From Oasisia sp. SBJ-2009 (lineage: Eukaryota; Annelida; Polychaeta; Sabellida; Siboglinidae): DNA of 64,000 nt. Numbering within the stretch: position 1 is the first letter of the stretch; each line of letters begins with the position of its first letter. A program made the position numbers and the translations under genes. The notes under the pieces were generated by a model, which saw nothing but the letters and a program-made list of their open reading frames with translations, was not told where the DNA came from and made no database searches. Location: positions 14,520,412 through 14,584,411 of the forward strand of contig OZ024861.1 in assembly GCA_964017155.1 (NCBI GenBank). The letters are read 5' to 3'. Of the stretch, positions 35,968-49,449 are shown piece after piece.

Positions 35968-38216
35968 TGTATCTTCACCGGGCGCAGACACCTGAGAAAA
36001 AACAATAAACCAGCGTTACAATGTGCACGGTGTCTAACAAAATTGAAAACAGCAGGCTCAGTGCTTACATATGCCCACATTCCTTCACCCCACTGGCGTC
36101 AAAGACGCAAATCCCACCGCGATGCGGTCGAGATTACACTAAAGAAACTGGCATCTGTCGCCAGCATTCGGCTGCGCGACACAGTAATGGCGGCAAACCG
36201 GAAGACGCGCCACAACAATACCGTGACGTCACGACGATACGGCAGACGCGCCATTTTCGTTCCCGGCGACGTCAAATTTCAAGATGGCGACGCCTTTGAT
36301 CTAAGCATAATGGGGGGGGGGGGGAGGCGCTTTCTTCCACTTTTACTTCGTTCTTTCAATGTTTTACTTGCGCTAGCCTATTTCGCAATAAGGTACACAC
36401 ACATAGGACTACAGTTGTGTTATGGTACGACGGCCAGTGCGACATTCGGGTACTTTTTATGCACGATGCAAGTCAATGTGCGTGGGGTATAACACCGATT
36501 AGATTCAACAATGTCAGACTCTCTGCATTGAGTTTTAGACCAAATATATCAGGCCTGCTGCGTCCGCGCGTATTAAAACCACTACACTACCCTACCCGCG
36601 CCTCTCGTAATGCAGTTTCAAACCTAGGAGCAATTGAGGTTGGCTTGCATTCTGCGCATGTGCCTAATTCTTGTCGGAAATGGAACAGAATATTCATATT
36701 CTTGTTCTCATTCACAGTACACTGTATATGGTGCATACCACTCTTCGATGAGTTGTCTCAAAGTCTCAAGCAGCTTTCCACCTATGCCTAGGCAAATAGA
36801 CGTTTGGACAGTATCTAATTTAACATTCGTACTGCTGAGCTTCAAACTACTACACTCAACGACAGAAGTTCCCTTCATTGTGTTGGCAATCTACTCTCTG
36901 CGATCTGGAACTCTAAAACGTGTTAACGGAGACGCCACGAGGGCTGTATGCAGGCTGCGCAAAGATGTATCTGAAGCATTATATGCCATTCCATGCGATA
37001 AAAGACGTTCGTTCGCATACAGTCTAGATTTACTCTGTAGTGTAATACGCTTTGTAGGACGTACAATGTATGTAGCTAGCTCAACATCAATGATTATATG
37101 ATGCGACCATTGCCTGTTAGCTGCTTCGTGGTTTCGTTTTCATATTGAACTTGCGACATGTCTGCTCTTTGGTTTCAGGTCTTGTTATTTGAGACCGACG
37201 TGTGAGCGACACAGACCCTCTGAGAATGCGACGCGCGAGTAGTGATGAACCCCACGCATGTCTAGTATATCATTTCGTAGTTATCTGGGTAGTTTGGAAC
37301 AACCTTTGTTTTCTCGTAAGGCTCTTCGCCATCGCTGTTATGTCTAGCCTTTGGCGTTACCTGTTTGTCGGCATAGCGCTCATGACATGGCCAAAGAGCT
37401 GGCCTGTTGGCACTGATCACTGTAGCATATGATATTGTTTCCAAGGCAATGTATCAACATATGCATTCGAACTCCGTCACTACCTAGATACAAATCCGCG
37501 TGCCGAGATATGTGTGACTGCAATAAATATGGGTCTCAAAACATCGAATGATCTCTACACTTGTCTTTGAAGGAAGACATGTCAAATGCGAACCCTTGAG
37601 TTACACTATTGCAAAGAAAGAGGCACTTGTATAGGTTGCCTTTGCATGCTGATTCCTAAGTATGCTGTTTCCAGTCGAGATGAATGCGTTGTGCTTGCTG
37701 CCATGACGGTCAAAGAATCATCTACTCAACTGTATTGAGTGGGTGTATGTGTACATGCGATAATGTGCGTGGCATTCGCCGCGCGAATGGTGCTTATGCA
37801 TATCAGTGTTAAGATACTTTCCGCAGTGCGATCTCGACCTCTTACACAAGTCTCGTTTTATGTGCATTATTTGGCATCATATTTTGACATTGTGTATCTT
37901 GAAATACATCATATAGCGTGAAAAATAGCTCAATCAATCGTCTGAGTAAAACGTTTCGATTGTGAGAACTGCAACATCAAAACTAATGTCCACTCGCACT
38001 ACCTGTGATACATGTATCGATGTCATGCTATCATTGATTTGATTCTCCCAGTGATCGGCCTACATTATCATCTACCTCAACAGGTTATATAAATAAAATA
38101 ACTTGATAAAAACAACGCGTCACCCACTGTCGAATGACTGTTCCGCGTCGCCAATCTTCACATCATCGGGCCTGGTCGGTCAGTAATGCTGCCAGAAGTC
38201 GTCGGCCACGTGTCGC
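35968..38216 (+). repeat. Unit 17 (G13)
   Basis: 2,249 bp with 13 G and states G/T. It pairs with unit 7. No private change was noticed. Confidence 0.95.
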
Positions 38217-40461
38217 TGTATCTTCACCGGGCGCAGACACCTGAGAAAAAACAATAAACCAGCGTTACAATGTGCACGGTGTCTAACAAAATTGAAAACA
38301 GCAGGCTCAGTGCTTACATATGCCCACATTCCTTCACCCCACTGGCGTCAAAGACGCAAATCCCACCGCGATGCGGTCGAGATTACACTAAAGAAACTGG
38401 CATCTGTCGCCAGCATTCGGCTGCGCGACACAGTAATGGCGGCAAACCGGAAGACGCGCCACAACAATACCGTGACGTCACGACGATACGGCAGACGCGC
38501 CATTTTCGTTCCCGGCGACGTCAAATTTCAAGATGGCGACGCCTTTGATCTAAGCATAATGGGGGGGGGAGGCGCTTTCTTCCACTTTTACTTCGTTCTT
38601 TCAATGTTTTACTTGCGCTAGCCTATTTCGCAATAAGGTACACACACATAGGACTACAGTTGTGTTATGGTACGACGGCCAGTGCGACATTCGGGTACTT
38701 TTTATGCACGATGCAAGTCAATGTGCGTGGGGTATAACACCGATTAGATTCAACAATGTCAGACTCTCTGCATTGAGTTTTAGACCAAATATATCAGGCC
38801 TGCTGCGTCCGCGCGTATTAAAACCACCACACTACCCTACCCGCGCCTCTCGTAATGCAGTTTCAAACCTAGGAGCAATTGAGGTTGGCTTGCATTCTGC
38901 GCATGTGCCTAATTCTTGTCGGAAATGGAACAGAATATTCATATTCTTGTTCTCATTCACAGTACACTGTATATGGTGCATACCACTCTTCGATGAGTTG
39001 TCTCAAAGTCTCAAGCAGCTTTCCACCTATGCCTAGGCAAATAGACGTTTGGACAGTATCTAATTTAACATTCGTACTGCTGAGCTTCAAACTACTACAC
39101 TCAACGACAGAAGTTCCCTTCATTGTGTTGGCAATCTACTCTCTGCGATCTGGAACTCTAAAACGTGTTAACGGAGACGCCACGAGGGCTGTATGCAGGC
39201 TGCGCAAAGATATATCTGAAGCATTATATGCCATTCCATGCGATAAAAGACGTTCGTTCGCATACAGTCTAGATTTACTCTGTAGTGTAATACGCTTTGT
39301 AGGACGTACAATGTATGTAGCTAGCTCAACATCAATGATTATATGATGCGACCATTGCCTGTTAGCTGCTTCGTGGTTTCGTTTTCATATTGAACTTGCG
39401 ACATGTCTGCTCTTTGGTTTCAGGTCTTGTTATTTGAGACCGACGTGTGAGCGACACAGACCCTCTGAGAATGCGACGCGCGAGTAGTGATGAACCCCAC
39501 GCATGTCTAGTATATCATTTCGTAGTTATCTGGGTAGTTTGGAACAACCTTTGTTTTCTCGTAAGGCTCTTCGCCATCGCTGTTATGTCTAGCCTTTGGC
39601 GTTACCTGTTTGTCGGCATAGCGCTCATGACATGGCCAAAGAGCTGGCCTGTTGGCACTGATCACTGTAGCATATGATATTGTTTCCAAGGCAATGTATC
39701 AACATATGCATTCGAACTCCGTCACTACCTAGATACAAATCCGCGTGCCGAGATATGTGTGACTGCAATAAATATGGGTCTCAAAACATCGAATGATCTC
39801 TACACTTGTCTTTGAAGGAAGACATGTCAAATGCGAACCCTTGAGTTACACTATTGCAAAGAAAGAGGCACTTGTATAGGTTGCCTTTGCATGCTGATTC
39901 CTAAGTATGCTGTTTCCAGTCGAGATGAATGCGTTGTGCTTGCTGCCATGACGGTCAAAGAATCATCTACTCAACTGTATTGAGTGGGTGTATGTGTACA
40001 TGCGATAATGTGCGTGGCATTCGCCGCGCGAATGGTGCTTATGCATATCAGTGTTAAGATACTTTCCGCAGTGCGATCTCGACCTCTTACACAAGTCTCG
40101 TTTTATGTGCATTATTTGGCATCATATTTTGACATTGTGTATCTTGAAATACATCATATAGCGTGAAAAATAGCTCAATCAATCGTCTGAGTAAAACGTT
40201 TCGATTGTGAGAACTGCAACATCAAAACTAATGTCCACTCGCACTACCTGTGATACATGTATCGATGTCATGCTATCATTGATTTGATTCTCCCAGTGAT
40301 CGGCCTACATTATCATCTACCTCAACAGGTTATATAAATAAAATAACTTGATAAAAACAACGCGTCACCCACTGTCGAATGACTGTTCCGCGTCGCCAAT
40401 CTTCACATCATCGGGCCTGGTCGGTCAGTAATGCTGCCAGAAGTCGTCGGCCACGTGTCGC
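38217..40461 (+). repeat. Unit 18 (G9)
   Basis: 2,245 bp with 9 G, the shortest poly-G in the window. States are A/T, and C at 38828 is shared with unit 9. Confidence 0.95.
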
Positions 40462-42708
40462 TGTATCTTCACCGGGCGCAGACACCTGAGAAAAAACAAT
40501 AAACCAGCGTTACAATGTGCACGGTGTCTAACAAAATTGAAAACAGCAGGCTCAGTGCTTACATATGCCCACATTCCTTCACCCCACTGGCGTCAAAGAC
40601 GCAAATCCCACCGCGATGCGGTCGAGATTACACTAAAGAAACTGGCATCTGTCGCCAGCATTCGGCTGCGCGACACAGTAATGGCGGCAAACCGGAAGAC
40701 GCGCCACAACAATACCGTGACGTCACGACGATACGGCAGACGCGCCATTTTCGTTCCCGGCGACGTCAAATTTCAAGATGGCGACGCCTTTGATCTAAGC
40801 ATAATGGGGGGGGGGGAGGCGCTTTCTTCCACTTTTACTTCGTTCTTTCAATGTTTTACTTGCGCTAGCCTATTTCGCAATAAGGTACACACACATAGGA
40901 CTACAGTTGTGTTATGGTACGACGGCCAGTGCGACATTCGGGTACTTTTTATGCACGATGCAAGTCAATGTGCGTGGGGTATAACACCGATTAGATTCAA
41001 CAATGTCAGACTCTCTGCATTGAGTTTTAGACCAAATATATCAGGCCTGCTGCGTCCGCGCGTATTAAAACCACTACACTACCCTACCCGCGCCTCTCGT
41101 AATGCAGTTTCAAACCTAGGAGCAATTGAGGTTGGCTTGCATTCTGCGCATGTGCCTAATTCTTGTCGGAAATGGAACAGAATATTCATATTCTTGTTCT
41201 CATTCACAGTACACTGTATATGGTGCATACCACTCTTCGATGAGTTGTCTCAAAGTCTCAAGCAGCTTTCCACCTATGCCTAGGCAAATAGACGTTTGGA
41301 CAGTATCTAATTTAACATTCGTACTGCTGAGCTTCAAACTACTACACTCAACGACAGAAGTTCCCTTCATTGTGTTGGCAATCTACTGTCTGCGATCTGG
41401 AACTCTAAAACGTGTTAACGGAGACGCCACGAGGGCTGTATGCAGGCTGCGCAAAGATGTATCTGAAGCATTATATGCCATTCCATGCGATAAAAGACGT
41501 TCGTTCGCATACAGTCTAGATTTACTCTGTAGTGTAATACGCTTTGTAGGACGTACAATGTATGTAGCTAGCTCAACATCAATGATTATATGATGCGACC
41601 ATTGCCTGTTAGCTGCTTCGTGGTTTCGTTTTCATATTGAACTTGCGACATGTCTGCTCTTTGGTTTCAGGTCTTGTTATTTGAGACCGACGTGTGAGCG
41701 ACACAGACCCTCTGAGAATGCGACGCGCGAGTAGTGATGAACCCCACGCATGTCTAGTATATCATTTCGTAGTTATCTGGGTAGTTTGGAACAACCTTTG
41801 TTTTCTCGTAAGGCTCTTCGCCATCGCTGTTATGTCTAGCCTTTGGCGTTACCTGTTTGTCGGCATAGCGCTCATGACATGGCCAAAGAGCTGGCCTGTT
41901 GGCACTGATCACTGTAGCATATGATATTGTTTCCAAGGCAATGTATCAACATATGCATTCGAACTCCGTCACTACCTAGATACAAATCCGCGTGCCGAGA
42001 TATGTGTGACTGCAATAAATATGGGTCTCAAAACATCGAATGATCTCTACACTTGTCTTTGAAGGAAGACATGTCAAATGCGAACCCTTGAGTTACACTA
42101 TTGCAAAGAAAGAGGCACTTGTATAGGTTGCCTTTGCATGCTGATTCCTAAGTATGCTGTTTCCAGTCGAGATGAATGCGTTGTGCTTGCTGCCATGACG
42201 GTCAAAGAATCATCTACTCAACTGTATTGAGTGGGTGTATGTGTACATGCGATAATGTGCGTGGCATTCGCCGCGCGAATGGTGCTTATGCATATCAGTG
42301 TTAAGATACTTTCCGCAGTGCGATCTCGACCTCTTACACAAGTCTCGTTTTATGTGCATTATTTGGCATCATATTTTGACATTGTGTATCTTGAAATACA
42401 TCATATAGCGTGAAAAATAGCTCAATCAATCGTCTGAGTAAAACGTTTCGATTGTGAGAACTGCAACATCAAAACTAATGTCCACTCGCACTACCTGTGA
42501 TACATGTATCGATGTCATGCTATCATTGATTTGATTCTCCCAGTGATCGGCCTACATTATCATCTACCTCAACAGGTTATATAAATAAAATAACTTGATA
42601 AAAACAACGCGTCACCCACTGTCGAATGACTGTTCCGCGTCGCCAATCTTCACATCATCGGGCCTGGTCGGTCAGTAATGCTGCCAGAAGTCGTCGGCCA
42701 CGTGTCGC
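40462..42708 (+). repeat. Unit 19 (G11)
   Basis: 2,247 bp with 11 G and states G/T. A private G is seen at 41389. By order it pairs with unit 10. Confidence 0.95.
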
Positions 42709-44954
42709 TGTATCTTCACCGGGCGCAGACACCTGAGAAAAAACAATAAACCAGCGTTACAATGTGCACGGTGTCTAACAAAATTGAAAACAGCAGGCTC
42801 AGTGCTTACATATGCCCACATTCCTTCACCCCACTGGCGTCAAAGACGCAAATCCCACCGCGATGCGGTCGAGATTACACTAAAGAAACTGGCATCTGTC
42901 GCCAGCATTCGGCTGCGCGACACAGTAATGGCGGCAAACCGGAAGACGCGCCACAACAATACCGTGACGTCACGACGATACGGCAGACGCGCCATTTTCG
43001 TTCCCGGCGACGTCAAATTTCAAGATGGCGACGCCTTTGATCTAAGCATAATGGGGGGGGGGAGGCGCTTTCTTCCACTTTTACTTCGTTCTTTCAATGT
43101 TTTACTTGCGCTAGCCTATTTCGCAATAAGGTACACACACATAGGACTACAGTTGTGTTATGGTACGACGGCCAGTGCGACATTCGGGTACTTTTTATGC
43201 ACGATGCAAGTCAATGTGCGTGGGGTATAACACCGATTAGATTCAACAATGTCAGACTCTCTGCATTGAGTTTTAGACCAAATATATCAGGCCTGCTGCG
43301 TCCGCGCGTATTAAAACCACTACACTACCCTACCCGCGCCTCTCGTAATGCAGTTTCAAACCTAGGAGCAATTGAGGTTGGCTTGCATTCTGCGCATGTG
43401 CCTAATTCTTGTCGGAAATGGAACAGAATATTCATATTCTTGTTCTCATTCACAGTACACTGTATATGGTGCATACCACTCTTCGATGAGTTGTCTCAAA
43501 GTCTCAAGCAGCTTTCCACCTATGCCTAGGCAAATAGACGTTTGGACAGTATCTAATTTAACATTCGTACTGCTGAGCTTCAAACTACTACACTCAACGA
43601 CATAAGTTCCCTTCATTGTGTTGGCAATCTACTCTCTGCGATCTGGAACTCTAAAACGTGTTAACGGAGACGCCACGAGGGCTGTATGCAGGCTGCGCAA
43701 AGATATATCTGAAGCATTATATGCCATTCCATGCGATAAAAGACGTTCGTTCGCATACAGTCTAGATTTACTCTGTAGTGTAATACGCTTTGTAGGACGT
43801 ACAATGTATGTAGCTAGCTCAACATCAATGATTATATGATGCGACCATTGCCTGTTAGCTGCTTCGTGGTTTCGTTTTCATATTGAACTTGCGACATGTC
43901 TGCTCTTTGGTTTCAGGTCTTGTTATTTGAGACCGACGTGTGAGCGACACAGACCCTCTGAGAATGCGACGCGCGAGTAGTGATGAACCCCACGCATGTC
44001 TAGTATATCATTTCGTAGTTATCTGGGTAGTTTGGAACAACCTTTGTTTTCTCGTAAGGCTCTTCGCCATCGCTGTTATGTCTAGCCTTTGGCGTTACCT
44101 GTTTGTCGGCATAGCGCTCATGACATGGCCAAAGAGCTGGCCTGTTGGCACTGATCACTGTAGCATATGATATTGTTTCCAAGGCAATGTATCAACATAT
44201 GCATTCGAACTCCGTCACTACCTAGATACAAATCCGCGTGCCGAGATATGTGTGACTGCAATAAATATGGGTCTCAAAACATCGAATGATCTCTACACTT
44301 GTCTTTGAAGGAAGACATGTCAAATGCGAACCCTTGAGTTACACTATTGCAAAGAAAGAGGCACTTGTATAGGTTGCCTTTGCATGCTGATTCCTAAGTA
44401 TGCTGTTTCCAGTCGAGATGAATGCGTTGTGCTTGCTGCCATGACGGTCAAAGAATCATCTACTCAACTGTATTGAGTGGGTGTATGTGTACATGCGATA
44501 ATGTGCGTGGCATTCGCCGCGCGAATGGTGCTTATGCATATCAGTGTTAAGATACTTTCCGCAGTGCGATCTCGACCTCTTACACAAGTCTCGTTTTATG
44601 TGCATTATTTGGCATCATATTTTGACATTGTGTATCTTGAAATACATCATATAGCGTGAAAAATAGCTCAATCAATCGTCTGAGTAAAACGTTTCGATTG
44701 TGAGAACTGCAACATCAAAACTAATGTCCACTCGCACTACCTGTGATACATGTATCGATGTCATGCTATCATTGATTTGATTCTCCCAGTGATCGGCCTA
44801 CATTATCATCTACCTCAACAGGTTATATAAATAAAATAACTTGATAAAAACAACGCATCACCCACTGTCGAATGACTGTTCCGCGTCGCCAATCTTCACA
44901 TCATCGGGCCTGGTCGGTCAGTAATGCTGCCAGAAGTCGTCGGCCACGTGTCGC
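42709..44954 (+). repeat. Unit 20 (G10)
   Basis: 2,246 bp with 10 G and states A/T. T at 43603 and A at 44857 are the unit-11 markers. It lacks unit 11's private G. Confidence 0.95.
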
Positions 44955-47202
44955 TGTATCTTCACCGGGCGCAGACACCTGAGAAAAAACAATAAACCAG
45001 CGTTACAATGTGCACGGTGTCTAACAAAATTGAAAACAGCAGGCTCAGTGCTTACATATGCCCACATTCCTTCACCCCACTGGCGTCAAAGACGCAAATC
45101 CCACCGCGATGCGGTCGAGATTACACTAAAGAAACTGGCATCTGTCGCCAGCATTCGGCTGCGCGACACAGTAATGGCGGCAAACCGGAAGACGCGCCAC
45201 AACAATACCGTGACGTCACGACGATACGGCAGACGCGCCATTTTCGTTCCCGGCGACGTCAAATTTCAAGATGGCGACGCCTTTGATCTAAGCATAATGG
45301 GGGGGGGGGGAGGCGCTTTCTTCCACTTTTACTTCGTTCTTTCAATGTTTTACTTGCGCTAGCCTATTTCGCAATAAGGTACACACACATAGGACTACAG
45401 TTGTGTTATGGTACGACGGCCAGTGCGACATTCGGGTACTTTTTATGCACGATGCAAGTCAATGTGCGTGGGGTATAACACCGATTAGATTCAACAATGT
45501 CAGACTCTCTGCATTGAGTTTTAGACCAAATATATCAGGCCTGCTGCGTCCGCGCGTATTAAAACCACTACACTACCCTACCCGCGCCTCTCGTAATGCA
45601 GTTTCAAACCTAGGAGCAATTGAGGTTGGCTTGCATTCTGCGCATGTGCCTAATTCTTGTCGGAAATGGAACAGAATATTCATATTCTTGTTCTCATTCA
45701 CAGTACACTGTATATGGTGCATACCACTCTTCGATGAGTTGTCTCAAAGTCTCAAGCAGCTTTCCACCTATGCCTAGGCAAATAGACGTTTGGACAGTAT
45801 CTAATTTAACATTCGTACTGCTGAGCTTCAAACTACTACACTCAACGACAGAAGTTCCCTTCATTGTGTTGGCAATCTACTCTCTGCGATCTGGAACTCT
45901 AAAACGTGTTAACGGAGACGCCACGAGGGCTGTATGCAGGCTGCGCAAAGATGTATCTGAAGCATTATATGCCATTCCATGCGATAAAAGACGTTCGTTC
46001 GCATACAGTCTAGATTTACTCTGTAGTGTAATACGCTTTGTAGGACGTACAATGTATGTAGCTAGCTCAACATCAATGATTATATGATGCGACCATTGCC
46101 TGTTAGCTGCTTCGTGGTTTCGTTTTCATATTGAACTTGCGACATGTCTGCTCTTTGGTTTCAGGTCTTGTTATTTGAGACCGACGTGTGAGCGACACAG
46201 ACCCTCTGAGAATGCGACGCGCGAGTAGTGATGAACCCCACGCATGTCTAGTATATCATTTCGTAGTTATCTGGGTAGTTTGGAACAACCTTTGTTTTCT
46301 CGTAAGGCTCTTCGCCATCGCTGTTATGTCTAGCCTTTGGCGTTACCTGTTTGTCGGCATAGCGCTCATGACATGGCCAAAGAGCTGGCCTGTTGGCACT
46401 GATCACTGTAGCATATGATATTGTTTCCAAGGCAATGTATCAACATATGCATTCGAACTCCGTCACTACCTAGATACAAATCCGCGTGCCGAGATATGTG
46501 TGACTGCAATAAATATGGGTCTCAAAACATCGAATGATCTCTACACTTGTCTTTGAAGGAAGACATGTCAAATGCGAACCCTTGAGTTACACTATTGCAA
46601 AGAAAGAGGCACTTGTATAGGTTGCCTTTGCATGCTGATTCCTAAGTATGCTGTTTCCAGTCGAGATGAATGCGTTGTGCTTGCTGCCATGACGGTCAAA
46701 GAATCATCTACTCAACTGTATTGAGTGGGTGTATGTGTACATGCGATAATGTGCGTGGCATTCGCCGCGCGAATGGTGCTTATGCATATCAGTGTTAAGA
46801 TACTTTCCGCAGTGCGATCTCGACCTCTTACACAAGTCTCGTTTTATGTGCATTATTTGGCATCATATTTTGACATTGTGTATCTTGAAATACATCATAT
46901 AGCGTGAAAAATAGCTCAATCAATCGTCTGAGTAAAACGTTTCGATTGTGAGAACTGCAACATCAAAACTAATGTCCACTCGCACTACCTGTGATACATG
47001 TATCGATGTCATGCTATCATTGATTTGATTCTCCCAGTGATCGGCCTACATTATCATCTACCTCAACAGGTTATATAAATAAAATAACTTGATAAAAACA
47101 ACGCGTCACCCACTGTCGAATGACTGTTCCGCGTCGCCAATCTTCACATCATCGGGCCTGGTCGGTCAGTAATGCTGCCAGAAGTCGTCGGCCACGTGTC
47201 GC
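44955..47202 (+). repeat. Unit 21 (G12)
   Basis: 2,248 bp with 12 G and states G/T. By order it pairs with unit 12. No private substitution was noticed. Confidence 0.95.
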
Positions 47203-49449
47203 TGTATCTTCACCGGGCGCAGACACCTGAGAAAAAACAATAAACCAGCGTTACAATGTGCACGGTGTCTAACAAAATTGAAAACAGCAGGCTCAGTGCT
47301 TACATATGCCCACATTCCTTCACCCCACTGGCGTCAAAGACGCAAATCCCACCGCGATGCGGTCGAGATTACACTAAAGAAACTGGCATCTGTCGCCAGC
47401 ATTCGGCTGCGCGACACAGTAATGGCGGCAAACCGGAAGACGCGCCACAACAATACCGTGACGTCACGACGATACGGCAGACGCGCCATTTTCGTTCCCG
47501 GCGACGTCAAATTTCAAGATGGCGACGCCTTTGATCTAAGCATAATGGGGGGGGGGGGAGGCGCTTTCTTCCACTTTTACTTCGTTCTTTCAATGTTTTA
47601 CTTGCGCTAGCCTATTTCGCAATAAGGTACACACACATAGGACTACAGTTGTGTTATGGTACGACGGCCAGTGCGACATTCGGGTACTTTTTATGCACGA
47701 TGCAAGTCAATGTGCGTGGGGTATAACACCGATTAGATTCAACAATGTCAGACTCTCTGCATTGAGTTTTAGACCAAATATATCAGGCCTGCTGCGTCCG
47801 CGCGTATTAAAACCACTACACTACCCTACCCGCGCCTCTCGTAATGCAGTTTCAAACCTAGGAGCAATTGAGGTTGGCTTGCATTCTGCGCATGTGCCTA
47901 ATTCTTGTCGGAAATGGAACAGAATATTCATATTCTTGTTCTCATTCACAGTACACTGTATATGGTGCATACCACTCTTCGATGAGTTGTCTCAAAGTCT
48001 CAAGCAGCTTTCCACCTATGCCTAGGCAAATAGACGTTTGGACAGTATCTAATTTAACATTCGTACTGCTGAGCTTCAAACTACTACACTCAACGACATA
48101 AGTTCCCTTCATTGTGTTGGCAATCTACTCTCTGCGATCTGGAACTCTAAAACGTGTTAACGGAGACGCCACGAGGGCTGTATGCAGGCTGCGCAAAGAT
48201 ATATCTGAAGCATTATATGCCATTCCATGCGATAAAAGACGTTCGTTCGCATACAGTCTAGATTTACTCTGTAGTGTAATACGCTTTGTAGGACGTACAA
48301 TGTATGTAGCTAGCTCAACATCAATGATTATATGATGCGACCATTGCCTGTTAGCTGCTTTGTGGTTTCGTTTTCATATTGAACTTGCGACATGTCTGCT
48401 CTTTGGTTTCAGGTCTTGTTATTTGAGACCGACGTGTGAGCGACACAGACCCTCTGAGAATGCGACGCGCGAGTAGTGATGAACCCCACGCATGTCTAGT
48501 ATATCATTTCGTAGTTATCTGGGTAGTTTGGAACAACCTTTGTTTTCTCGTAAGGCTCTTCGCCATCGCTGTTATGTCTAGCCTTTGGCGTTACCTGTTT
48601 GTCGGCATAGCGCTCATGACATGGCCAAAGAGCTGGCCTGTTGGCACTGATCACGTAGCATATGATATTGTTTCCAAGGCAATGTATCAACATATGCATT
48701 CGAACTCCGTCACTACCTAGATACAAATCCGCGTGCCGAGATATGTGTGACTGCAATAAATATGGGTCTCAAAACATCGAATGATCTCTACACTTGTCTT
48801 TGAAGGAAGACATGTCAAATGCGAACCCTTGAGTTACACTATTGCAAAGAAAGAGGCACTTGTATAGGTTGCCTTTGCATGCTGATTCCTAAGTATGCTG
48901 TTTCCAGTCGAGATGAATGCGTTGTGCTTGCTGCCATGACGGTCAAAGAATCATCTACTCAACTGTATTGAGTGGGTGTATGTGTACATGCGATAATGTG
49001 CGTGGCATTCGCCGCGCGAATGGTGCTTATGCATATCAGTGTTAAGATACTTTCCGCAGTGCGATCTCGACCTCTTACACAAGTCTCGTTTTATGTGCAT
49101 TATTTGGCATCATATTTTGACATTGTGTATCTTGAAATACATCATATAGCGTGAAAAATAGCTCAATCAATCGTCTGAGTAAAACGTTTCGATTGTGAGA
49201 ACTGCAACATCAAAACTAATGTCCACTCGCACTACCTGTGATACATGTATCGATGTCATGCTATCATTGATTTGATTCTCCCAGTGATCGGCCTACATTA
49301 TCATCTACCTCAACAGGTTATATAAATAAAATAACTTGATAAAAACAACGCGTCACCCACTGTCGAATGACTGTTCCGCGTCGCCAATCTTCACATCATC
49401 GGGCCTGGTCGGTCAGTAATGCTGCCAGAAGTCGTCGGCCACGTGTCGC
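47203..49449 (+). repeat. Unit 22 (G12, 1-bp deletion)
   Basis: 2,247 bp with 12 G and A at the position-1000 site. T at 48099 gives the TAA shared with units 11, 13 and 20. Private changes are T at 48361 and loss of one T next to 48654, which shifts the frame of the small hydrophobic ORF. Last unit of copy B. Confidence 0.95.

Larger units (their letters stand above)
29222..49449 (+). repeat. Large duplicated segment, copy B (units 14-22)
   Basis: Nine units are collinear with units 3, 5, 6, 7, 9, 10, 11, 12 and 13 of copy A. Matching rare markers include 30542 (unit 14), 32099, 32110, 32802, 32809 and 33611 (unit 15), the 1-bp deletion near 33789 and G at 35546 (unit 16), 38828 (unit 18), 43603 and 44857 (unit 20) and 48099 (unit 22). 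Paired units about 20 to 25 kb apart resemble each other more than they resemble their neighbours. Two units were lost here or gained in copy A after duplication. Confidence 0.85.
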
